A stretch of 5,703 nucleotides of DNA from the NCBI GenBank assembly GCA_030692145.1, contig JAUYCU010000065.1, positions 1-5,703 on the forward strand. Direction: 5' to 3'. The stretch comes from a bacterium. GTDB taxonomy: Bacteria > Patescibacteriota > Minisyncoccia > RBG-13-40-8-A. Of this stretch, positions 1 to 4,680 are shown piece by piece. The position numbers were made by a program, and so were the translations under genes. A model generated the notes under the pieces. It saw only the letters and a list, made by a program, of their open reading frames with translations. It was not told the origin of the DNA and did not search any database. Numbering within the stretch: position 1 is the first letter of the stretch; each line of letters starts with the position of its first letter.

Positions 1-413
1 AAAGTTTCCGGACGCAAAGCAACAGCCGGGCCTCCAAGATTAAAAATTAATTCTCTAATTTCATCCCTTAGCCCCATTCCTTCCCAGGCCCTTAAAATAA
101 CTTCATTGGTCTCGACAATCGGCTCAATTTCATCCATAGAAACCAATAAGTCGTAATATCGTTCCTGTAATATTTCCGCTTCTTCGTATAGTTTATCGGC
201 CTCCTCTCCTTTGGGCATGTTTTTTAATTCTTCCTCTATTTCTTCGGTTCTCATTCTCCATTTTTCAACATCGCGAACCAATTCCGGCTCCAGCGCTTTC
301 TCCTGCTCCACGGTTAACAGCATTAATCCCTTTTCGCCTTCTCTGTCTTCGTCAATTTTTTCATCCTCTTCGACTGGCGTCGGGGTTATATTAAATTCCG
401 GCATCTGTTCCAT
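1..413 (-). CDS. Acidic helical protein of unknown function, N-terminal part (runs off the window)
   Basis: An open frame starts at the ATG at 413-411 (MEQMPEFNIT...) and stays open for 137 codons to the window edge, so only the N-terminal part is visible. It is rich in Glu and Asp. Residues about 35 to 90 alternate charged and hydrophobic residues in the way of a long helix or coiled coil (for example VEKWRMRTEEIEEELKN). There is no signal peptide or membrane segment. The last visible residues (NLGGPAVALRPET) look like the start of another domain. The start lies 11 nt after the stop of the flavodoxin-family gene, so it is probably the next gene of the same transcript. No SD is visible before the ATG. 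I do not recognise the family. The open frame, acidic composition and operon spacing make the gene itself likely. Confidence 0.72.
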   Translation of the reverse strand, partial: MEQMPEFNITPTPVEEDEKIDEDREGEKGLMLLTVEQEKALEPELVRDVEKWRMRTEEIEEELKNMPKGEEADKLYEEAEILQERYYDLLVSMDEIEPIVETNEVILRAWEGMGLRDEIRELIFNLGGPAVALRPET

Positions 414-424
414 AATTTTTTGAA

Positions 425-883
425 TTAAGGATTAGTTTTTAGCGAATTTGCGAAATTGCGGGCGGACTGGAAGTCTTCTTCATTGGGACGGTCTTTATTT
501 AATCCGCCGACCAGTTTTAACGGACCGACTGAATCCCAGCCCAGACAAGTGAAGTCTCCGACAAGATTGAATCCTTTTGCTGTTAATTTTTCTTTAAGTT
601 TTTTGTGGTTTTTCAGAATATCATTCATACCTGCTCCGGAAGTAGAAAAAACAAACGCATTTTTGCTCATATTCGGCAATTCATCGATAAATTTCAACAA
701 TGTTTTGTGGTGCCGCCACATGTAGATTCCAGAACCAAGGCCAATTAAATCATAAACCGCGAAATTGTAATTTTTTGCCTGTTCCAATTCCGTCAAATCA
801 GCACCAAGCTCCCCCGCCATTACTTCGGCAATTTTTTTCGTATTCCCGTGATGAATTGATTTGTAGATGATTAATGTTTTCAT
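425..883 (-). CDS. Flavodoxin-family protein (FMN-binding fold)
   Basis: This 152-residue protein has the hallmarks of a short-chain flavodoxin. It opens with a beta strand (MKTLIIYKS) and a phosphate-binding loop SIHHGNT at residues 9-15, which in this family holds the FMN phosphate. Next come the GLGSGIYMW loop (about 48-56) and the VFSTSGAG strand and loop (78-85), both at places that line the isoalloxazine ring. The C-terminal part has GWDSVG (115-120) and a GGLNKDRPNEED stretch (126-137) that I recognise from a subgroup of flavodoxin-like proteins. The family carries electrons or forms part of quinone or flavin oxidoreductases; the partner here is unknown. It is cytoplasmic, with no signal peptide. 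It lies 8 nt after the metallopeptidase-like gene and 11 nt before the next one. The ATG at 883-881 has no SD. The fold is confident, the physiological role is not. Confidence 0.88.
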   Translation of the reverse strand: MKTLIIYKSIHHGNTKKIAEVMAGELGADLTELEQAKNYNFAVYDLIGLGSGIYMWRHHKTLLKFIDELPNMSKNAFVFSTSGAGMNDILKNHKKLKEKLTAKGFNLVGDFTCLGWDSVGPLKLVGGLNKDRPNEEDFQSARNFANSLKTNP

Positions 884-891
884 TTTAAAAT

Positions 892-1725
892 TTATTTCAC
901 TAATTCTTCGTAATTTTGTGCTTTTTCTACGCCTTCTTCGAATTGTTTTTCCAAATCATCAATGTCTTCTCCGTAAATTTCTTTCAGGGATTCACTTATT
1001 CCTTTTTTATCTTTAAATAACACCGTCCACAACTGTCTTAATTTTTCCATCCCATATCTTTTCTCCAACCAAGGATAAAAAAGCCGTTCTAAAGAATAAA
1101 AATTTTTCCAATTCGTATCCGCCGCTTCCAGTGAAAAATTTCCTTCTTTATTTCTGAATTTTTCCAATTCTTTTTTCGCGTTTTCCATGCTCATTTTTTG
1201 CATTAAATCGCTTCCCGTTTTAGTCCTAACCTTATCTTCTACAAAAACGCAAATCATTTCCTGTTCCCATTTTCCTTTTGATGCCTTGTTTCCTACTCCG
1301 CCAAAAAATGGATGCAAATGAGCCATTTCATGGCCAACACCGGAAAACATCTGTGCTCGACAATAATCCCTAAATTCTTCATTTTCCGGAATCTTACCAC
1401 ACCTAAAAACGCTTTCTGTCTTTCGATCAAAAGTGGCCATATCGTCCGGAATTTTAGGAAAATTTCTTTTTAAGTATTCTTTATATTGATTTTCGTCAGT
1501 AAACAAATATACCCTTAATTTATCATCAATTTTCCATTCTGAGCCCAGAATATCATCAACCATTTTCTTGGTCTCAGTCAGATTTTCCTCAAATCCATCA
1601 CCTGCCAATTCTTCTGCGTCATTAAAAAAAGAAACATCAAAATCGTCAAAAACAACTCCCGCCCTTTCAATAATCGGCTCCCGACTTAATTTTTCTTTTT
1701 CAATTTTTGGCGATTCAATAGACAT
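892..1725 (-). CDS. Cytoplasmic HEMAH zinc metallopeptidase-like protein (peptidase MA/gluzincin type)
   Basis: The 277-residue protein contains HEMAH at residues 132-136, the HExxH signature of zincin peptidases, where two His bind zinc and Glu is the catalytic base. Twenty residues further on lies WEQE (153-156). E156 sits where gluzincins such as the peptidase MA group carry their third zinc ligand, in a W-x-x-E setting. The flanks fit too: RVYLFTDENQYKEYL (71-85) precedes the site, and a helical C-terminal part (YPWLEKRYGMEKLRQLW near 217-233, then IYGEDIDDLEKQF) resembles the region after the active site in peptidase MA proteins. No signal peptide or membrane helix is seen, which is unusual for this group. 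The ATG follows AAGGT directly, only 3 nt after the stop of the preceding gene, so translational coupling is likely. Activity is inferred from motif alone; the substrate is unknown. Confidence 0.78.
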   Translation of the reverse strand: MSIESPKIEKEKLSREPIIERAGVVFDDFDVSFFNDAEELAGDGFEENLTETKKMVDDILGSEWKIDDKLRVYLFTDENQYKEYLKRNFPKIPDDMATFDRKTESVFRCGKIPENEEFRDYCRAQMFSGVGHEMAHLHPFFGGVGNKASKGKWEQEMICVFVEDKVRTKTGSDLMQKMSMENAKKELEKFRNKEGNFSLEAADTNWKNFYSLERLFYPWLEKRYGMEKLRQLWTVLFKDKKGISESLKEIYGEDIDDLEKQFEEGVEKAQNYEELVK

Positions 1726-1728
1726 ACC

Positions 1729-2088
1729 TTATTTCCACTGACACTGATTATTTTTACAACCGCAGGTTAAATTGTATGCTGCGGCATTATAACATTCCGC
1801 ATATTCGCAGGTGGTGATTATCGGTTCTTCGTTTTTTGACTGGCAAACCTGGCCCGAACACCCGCCCGACATACAATCTTCATTTTTACTGCACGGCCCA
1901 TTAGTCGATTGCCCGCAAAAACCGGTTATGTCTTTCGGCTGTTCTTGCGGCGGCTGTTGGGAATTTCTCGATTTGACCCAATGATTATAACCGGCCCAGG
2001 TTCCCAGGCCTAAAAAAATAATTCCGACTACAACAATAGCCGGAATTAACCATTTTGATTTTGACGCAATTTTTGGTTCGTTTTCCAT
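1729..2088 (-). CDS. Membrane-anchored cysteine-rich protein (eight-cysteine-cluster type)
   Basis: Counting from the ATG at 2088 this is a 119-residue protein: a short basic N-terminus, one membrane helix (WLIPAIVVVGIIFLGLGTWA), a Pro/Gln-rich linker, then a compact domain with ten cysteines. The domain has FCGQSTNGPC, then DCMSGGCSGQVCQSKNEEP, then TTCEYAEC, then LTCGC and CQW at the end. I recognise this arrangement as the eight-cysteine-cluster domain seen in archaea and candidate-phyla bacteria; function unknown. The positive N-terminus and lack of a cleavage site suggest an uncleaved anchor with the domain outside, where the cysteines may form disulfides or bind metal. An in-frame TTG at 2100 would add four residues (MIKY). 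I prefer the ATG, since neither start has a clear SD. The gap to the next gene is only 3 nt. Confidence 0.82.
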   Translation of the reverse strand: MENEPKIASKSKWLIPAIVVVGIIFLGLGTWAGYNHWVKSRNSQQPPQEQPKDITGFCGQSTNGPCSKNEDCMSGGCSGQVCQSKNEEPIITTCEYAECYNAAAYNLTCGCKNNQCQWK

Positions 2089-2107
2089 ATATTTGATCAA
2101 ATACCAA

Positions 2108-2533
2108 TTACATCATTACAAAAAGAATTAAGGCGATAATGGCTAGCGGCAAGTAAAGTATAGCGATGTGAATTCTGAAAATTTGCCTCAATACTCTGAT
2201 ATCTTTGTGCGGCGGAAGCGCCGGACAGACAAAATCCGCCGGCCATTGTTCGGTTCTGAAAACTATTTCCAGGGCTTTGGCAATTTCGTCCCGCCTGGCC
2301 TTATAATTCTGGCGGAAGTTTTTGTTGATTGCGTCAAAAACCCAGAAAAAAACAATGATAAAAAACGCCAAAAGCAAAACCTCTTTTCTTTGCGACTGAA
2401 ATGTCCAGCCCAAAAGAGCGGCCCACAAAGTAATTGCCCAGGTTTTAACCTTGTCGGAAAAATCGTCATATTTGTCCATCTGCCCCTGGGTCAGTTCGAG
2501 TTCGGTTTTCGCCAAATCATATTTTATTTCCAT
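2108..2533 (-). CDS. Three-helix membrane protein of unknown function
   Basis: The 141-residue protein begins with a charged helical segment (residues 1-30, MEIKYDLAKTELELTQGQMD...). A close pair of membrane helices follows (about 31-46 and 52-69) with a short QSQRK turn. Then comes a basic loop (NKNFRQNYKARRDEIAKAL) and a soluble stretch to about 118, and a third membrane helix at the C-terminus (about 121-140). The layout of a cytosolic helix followed by a helix pair recalls small two-helix effector families such as SLATT, but I see no motif that would prove this, and no nucleotide-sensor gene lies nearby. The ATG at 2533 has only a poor SD (ACCAAACCC before it). It sits 18 nt after the DUF3175 gene. 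An open frame also exists on the opposite strand, but its product looks like an ordinary shadow. Confidence 0.75.
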   Translation of the reverse strand: MEIKYDLAKTELELTQGQMDKYDDFSDKVKTWAITLWAALLGWTFQSQRKEVLLLAFFIIVFFWVFDAINKNFRQNYKARRDEIAKALEIVFRTEQWPADFVCPALPPHKDIRVLRQIFRIHIAILYLPLAIIALILFVMM

Positions 2534-2540
2534 GGGTTTG

Positions 2541-2561
2541 GTAATTAGTGATTAAGAATTA
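2541..2561. repeat. Degenerate heptamer tandem repeat, three units
   Basis: Three adjacent seven-base units read GTAATTA, GTGATTA and AGAATTA on the plus strand, sharing R-N-R-ATTA. A weaker fourth unit may follow. The array covers the gap between the DUF3175 gene and the membrane-protein gene and includes the DUF3175 stop codon. The DNA is AT-rich, so chance similarity is a real possibility. Confidence 0.4.
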
Positions 2562-2830
2562 AAAACTTTTCGTAGCTCCTTTTTCGCTTGGGTTAAAATC
2601 TTTTTTTGTCCGACGGACAGATTTTTCCCCGCACGATTGATATAAAAATTAAGCATCGACATTGCCGACTGAAACGGCCCGCCTTTTCTTCTGTTGCTGT
2701 TTTCTGCCGACCATTTCAAAGATAGAGCGATTTTTCTCGGATTTTCCCAGGTGAAAACCCCGCTCTTCAAATCCAAAGCATTGCTTTCTCTCATCACCCT
2801 TTTGGTCCAGTTCTTGGATTTAGCTTTCAT
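2552..2830 (-). CDS. DUF3175 family protein
   Basis: From the ATG at 2830 the product has 92 residues (MKAKSKNWTKRVMRES...). I recognise the DUF3175 pattern from memory: a W-(S/T)-x-x-V start, ALDL-x-x-GVFTWENPRKIA, SLK-x-SAE-x-S-x-RRK, then the strongly conserved PFQSAMSMLNFYINRAGKNLS and a final K-x-ELRKVF. The protein is small, basic and soluble and fills the whole family length, so it is not a fragment. The function of DUF3175 is not established; the charge would suit nucleic-acid contact, but that is a guess. A GTG at 2854 would add eight residues (MIWDYDKG), but it lies inside a tandem-repeat array. The ATG has AAAGG just before it, though only one base away. TATGAT at 2842-2837 could be a -10 box; no good -35 goes with it. 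This is the first gene of the left-hand cluster. Confidence 0.85.
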   Translation of the reverse strand: MKAKSKNWTKRVMRESNALDLKSGVFTWENPRKIALSLKWSAENSNRRKGGPFQSAMSMLNFYINRAGKNLSVGQKKILTQAKKELRKVFNS

Positions 2831-2852
2831 ACCTTTATCATAGTCCCAAATC

Positions 2853-2880
2853 ACGCAGCACGCAACATATAACGTGTAAC
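2853..2880. repeat. Degenerate heptamer tandem repeat, four units
   Basis: Read on the minus strand, four consecutive seven-base units occur: GTTACAC, GTTATAT, GTTGCGT, GCTGCGT. Every column keeps the same purine/pyrimidine class (RYYRYRY), so all differences are transitions. The array fills the spacer between the terminator at 2881-2907 and the DUF3175 gene. Confidence 0.6.
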
Positions 2881-2907
2881 AAAAAAGCGGTCGCCGGAGG
2901 CGACCGC
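2881..2907 (-). terminator. Intrinsic terminator of the 101-residue membrane-protein gene
   Basis: On the minus strand GCGGTCGCC, loop TCC and GGCGACCGC form a perfect 9-bp GC-rich stem (2907-2899 pairing with 2895-2887), followed at once by six T (2886-2881). It starts four bases after the TGA stop of the gene at 2912-3217. This is a textbook Rho-independent terminator and separates that gene from the left-hand cluster. Confidence 0.93.
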
Positions 2908-2911
2908 CAAA

Positions 2912-3217
2912 TCAATGATGAACTCCTTCTTTTTGCTTCCATTTCAGAAGTAGGAAATATCCGATTCCGGACGACACTAAACATAAAAAGAAAAATAGCA
3001 AAAATGAGCCGATTTTTTTATCTTTAACGAAAAAAGAGCAAAGAAAAAGGAAAAATAAAGACCAAAGACTGCCGGTGACAATAAACCAGAAGTATTCCTG
3101 GTGAAGATTATTCGTTTTGTCGGCATTCTTTTTGAATGCGCGCTTTGCCGCCAAACAAAGCGTATAAAGAACAAAAAGCAGCACAACAGACATAAAAACT
3201 ATTTCAATGATTTTCAT
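2912..3217 (-). CDS. Small three-helix membrane protein of unknown function
   Basis: The 101-residue product is mostly hydrophobic, with three predicted membrane helices (about 4-24, 42-64 and 69-91). A basic loop AAKRAFKKNADK (23-34) follows the first helix and a KWKQKEGVHH tail ends the protein. By the positive-inside rule the loop after helix 1 should be cytoplasmic. The start is secure: AAGGAGG (3230-3224) stands 6 nt before the ATG. The gene has its own promoter (3238-3266) and terminator (2881-2907), so it is transcribed alone. The product resembles no family I can name, and an open frame in another phase of the same strand (2977-3186) appears to be a shadow. It ends in TGA, the only TGA stop among the complete genes here. 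Confidence 0.85.
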   Translation of the reverse strand: MKIIEIVFMSVVLLFVLYTLCLAAKRAFKKNADKTNNLHQEYFWFIVTGSLWSLFFLFLCSFFVKDKKIGSFLLFFFLCLVSSGIGYFLLLKWKQKEGVHH

Positions 3218-3223
3218 TGTTTC

Positions 3224-3230
3224 CCTCCTT
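3224..3230 (-). promoter_or_regulatory. Strong ribosome binding site, 101-residue membrane protein
   Basis: AAGGAGG on the minus strand, 6 nt before the ATG at 3217, fixes the start of the downstream gene. Confidence 0.9.
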
Positions 3231-3237
3231 ATGTCCG

Positions 3238-3266
3238 ATTGTACTCCGATTTCAATAGTTTGTAAA
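3238..3266 (-). promoter_or_regulatory. Sigma70-type promoter of the 101-residue membrane-protein gene
   Basis: TTTACA (3266-3261), a 17-base spacer and TACAAT (3243-3238) match the consensus at five of six positions each. The expected transcript start near 3231 would leave a leader of about 14 nt that begins at the SD sequence. Confidence 0.75.
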
Positions 3267-3268
3267 AC

Positions 3269-3298
3269 AAAAAGGAGAGAAAATTTGTTTTCCTCTCC
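3269..3298 (-). terminator. Intrinsic terminator of the alpha-CTD gene
   Basis: On the minus strand GGAGAG (3298-3293), one bulged base, AAAA, loop CAAA, TTTT and CTCTCC (3279-3274) form a 10-bp stem with one bulge, followed by five T (3273-3269). It begins five bases after the stop codon of the gene at 3304-3525 and lies just before the next promoter. Confidence 0.8.
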
Positions 3299-3303
3299 CC
3301 TTT

Positions 3304-3525
3304 TTAATGCTCTTCGTTCAATAAAAGACCGAATCGCGCAAGCTCTTCTCTGATTTCGTAAAGGGATTTTCTCCCGAAATTCTTAATTCTCAATAATTCC
3401 GAAGGTGTTTTCGCAAGTAATTGATCCATGGTCTCGATTTCTGCGTTGCGCAGGCATCTTTTTGTCCTTAAGGATAGACTAAGAATCTCGTAAACGGATT
3501 TGATTATGACCGGCATCTCCCTCAT
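3304..3525 (-). CDS. Free-standing RNA polymerase alpha C-terminal domain (alpha-CTD) protein
   Basis: The 73-residue protein consists of little more than an RNA polymerase alpha-CTD, the helix-hairpin-helix module that contacts UP-element DNA and activators. LSLRTKRCLRNAEIET (residues 17-32) aligns with the E. coli LTVRSANCLKAEAIHY helix: R20 matches R265 and C24 matches C269. KNFGRKSLYEI (48-58) aligns with PNLGKKSLTEI: G51, K53 and S54 match the DNA-contacting G296, K298 and S299. N268 is replaced by R23. The assembly domain of alpha is absent, and the gene has its own promoter, AAAGGAGG ribosome binding site (3538-3531) and terminator, so it is a complete small gene and not a broken rpoA. 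A role in transcription by binding DNA or regulators, perhaps competing with or adding to RNA polymerase, is inference. Confidence 0.87.
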   Translation of the reverse strand: MREMPVIIKSVYEILSLSLRTKRCLRNAEIETMDQLLAKTPSELLRIKNFGRKSLYEIREELARFGLLLNEEH

Positions 3526-3530
3526 CGAAT

Positions 3531-3538
3531 CCTCCTTT
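3531..3538 (-). promoter_or_regulatory. Strong ribosome binding site, alpha-CTD gene
   Basis: AAAGGAGG on the minus strand, 5 nt before the ATG at 3525, is a near-perfect SD sequence and decides this start over the internal ATG three codons later. Confidence 0.9.
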
Positions 3539-3544
3539 CAAATT

Positions 3545-3572
3545 AAAAAGCAGCATTGCCGAAGGCTTTGCT
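3545..3572 (-). terminator. Possible weak terminator of the 301-residue protein gene
   Basis: On the minus strand AGCA, AA, GCC, loop TTC, GGC, AA, TGCT forms a 4+3 bp stem with a 2x2 internal loop, followed by GC and five T (3549-3545). It could end the transcript of the gene at 3607-4512. It is nested with the promoter at 3573-3601, whose start point would fall inside the hairpin. The stem is short and interrupted. Confidence 0.4.
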
Positions 3573-3601
3573 ACTTTAACATACTATAAAATTTATGTCA
3601 A
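3573..3601 (-). promoter_or_regulatory. Sigma70-type promoter of the alpha-CTD gene
   Basis: A perfect TTGACA (3601-3596), a 17-base AT-rich spacer and TAAAGT (3578-3573), preceded by TGT as in extended -10 elements. The likely start is near 3566, giving a leader of about 40 nt that ends in the strong SD. Confidence 0.75.
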
Positions 3602-3606
3602 TGTTT

Positions 3607-4512
3607 TTATCTTCTCGGGCTTTTCTGCGCGCTTAATCTGTCCAAGTGACTTTTAATTGCCCTGTAAACTTTGTCGTTTTTGATAACCGTATCATTGTCA
3701 CCCAATATCTTTTCACGCAACTTTATTTTCTCGCGATAGATGTCTCTTATCGTTTCTATAACTTTTCCGTAATTTTCACTAACATTGCTTTGCCCAATTC
3801 TTTCGGCATAATCCTTGAACTCTTCAAGTTGCATCAGTATTTCTTCCAAAATAACGAATTGAATCGGGTGCTTACCCAATTCATCTTTACTGTCCCCTGT
3901 CTTGGTCATCCATAAATCAATGACTCTATCCAACATTTTACTGTCGGCTCCGATAACGACCTTGGGAACATCTTTTTTTTCTCCCCTAATATTGAGTGTT
4001 TCGGATTTAAAATATTTTATGGTGCTTAAATTTCCCTGTTCAATATTACGCTTTATTCCGCTCATTTTTTTTTCCAGCTCGCTGCTTAATGTAATGTCCA
4101 CCGCCAAAGCCAGATGTGACGCGGATGCTTCTTCATTGTCGGGAAATTCAACAATAAGATCTATGCCGTTTTTTATGTCGTCATATCGCGAAGACTTTAC
4201 AGTCATAGCGCTTGCGCCCAACCAATCACTCATCTCCGCCTGATCGTATATTATCGCCTCAAAAACGGTAGAAATTTTTCTCGCCTCTTTTTGCTCAGGC
4301 GTATCTTCTTCGTCAAAGCGCTCCTCTTCCTTACGTACCCATTCCAAGTCTCTGTCTATTACTTCTTTCGAATATAGGTCTTCGAAATCGCTTTCTTTAA
4401 TTATATTCGCATTTGTTTCGTAAATTTCTTCGGCGTGTTTTAAGGCCTTTTTAATTCTATTGGCGTCGTCTATTGCCTTTTCGGCCCTTGGAACTTCAAA
4501 TCCTCTTTGCAT
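3607..4512 (-). CDS. Orphan soluble protein, 301 residues, possible nuclease-like core
   Basis: The protein is soluble, rich in charged residues and lacks a signal peptide. The N-terminal 80 residues are strongly helical (AIDDANRIKKALKHAEEIYE...). A mixed core follows: VFEAIIYDQAEMSDWLGA (83-100), then YDDIKNGIDLIVEF (110-123), then LALAVDIT (134-141), KYF (166-168) and VPKVVIGAD (182-190). The C-terminal third is helical with a basic tail (KSPRR). I associate the YDD-x3-GIDLI...AVDIT pattern with uncharacterised proteins of Parcubacteria. The order helix-Glu, strand-Asp, strand D-x-T, helix, strand recalls the PD-(D/E)xK nuclease core, but the classic lysine is missing, so this is only an idea. 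The ATG at 4512 has no SD and lies about 20 nt from a TATAAT, implying a very short leader. The gene stands alone. Confidence 0.8.
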   Translation of the reverse strand: MQRGFEVPRAEKAIDDANRIKKALKHAEEIYETNANIIKESDFEDLYSKEVIDRDLEWVRKEEERFDEEDTPEQKEARKISTVFEAIIYDQAEMSDWLGASAMTVKSSRYDDIKNGIDLIVEFPDNEEASASHLALAVDITLSSELEKKMSGIKRNIEQGNLSTIKYFKSETLNIRGEKKDVPKVVIGADSKMLDRVIDLWMTKTGDSKDELGKHPIQFVILEEILMQLEEFKDYAERIGQSNVSENYGKVIETIRDIYREKIKLREKILGDNDTVIKNDKVYRAIKSHLDRLSAQKSPRR

Positions 4513-4531
4513 AAAAATAAATAATTGATTT

Positions 4532-4537
4532 ATTATA
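4532..4537 (-). promoter_or_regulatory. Candidate -10 element of the 301-residue protein gene
   Basis: A perfect TATAAT lies on the minus strand with 19 bases between it and the ATG at 4512, so the leader would be about 12 nt and could hold no proper SD, which agrees with the missing SD. No good -35 hexamer is found at 16 to 18 bases, and the DNA is very AT-rich, so confidence is limited. Confidence 0.5.
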
Positions 4538-4605
4538 TCTTTATTCTATCTTATTTATCCGAATTTTACCAGCCCCAGAAGCAATAATCGGCCATGAATA
4601 CCGCT

Positions 4606-4644
4606 TATAAAACAAAAGCCCTTAACCGTTTTTGGTCAGGGCTT
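4606..4644 (-). terminator. Intrinsic terminator of the exported-protein gene
   Basis: On the minus strand AAGCCCT (4644-4638) pairs with AGGGCTT (4622-4616). An imperfect inner stem (GACC with GGTTA) and an A-rich loop complete the hairpin, and TTTTGTTTT follows (overlapping the stem end, to about 4609). It lies about 36 bases after the stop of the gene at 4681-5358. The rest of the gap 4513-4680 holds only the -10 candidate and AT-rich spacer. Confidence 0.82.
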
Positions 4645-4680
4645 GAGATTTACATCTGGGGAATTGGAGAATTCTAAATT

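Noticed and set aside
211..423. Plus-strand Ser-rich frame of 70 codons at the left end
   Set aside because: Opposite the acidic minus-strand gene; runs of serine arise from its Glu codons read backwards.
456..725. Plus-strand open frame of 89 codons opposite the flavodoxin gene
   Set aside because: It lies wholly opposite a gene with clear flavodoxin motifs and has no family features of its own.
2108..2533. SLATT-type effector of a nucleotide-second-messenger defence system
   Set aside because: Only the helix layout is similar. No cyclase, SLOG, TIR or other defence partner lies in the window, and the protein has a third membrane helix.
2168..2548. Plus-strand open frame of 126 codons opposite the three-helix membrane-protein gene
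   Set aside because: Its translation has no domain-like pattern, while the minus-strand frame gives clean membrane helices and fits the gene cluster.
2881..2907. Repeat or attachment site because of the perfect GC-rich palindrome
   Set aside because: Position right after a stop codon and the following T run make an intrinsic terminator the simpler explanation.
2977..3186. Minus-strand frame of 69 codons inside the 101-residue membrane-protein gene
   Set aside because: Out of phase with the frame that has the strong SD and promoter; lacks its own signals.
3902..4243. Plus-strand open frame of 113 codons, hydrophobic and Ser/Leu-rich
   Set aside because: Typical reverse-strand shadow of a charged, helical protein; no SD, and the minus-strand gene is far more protein-like.
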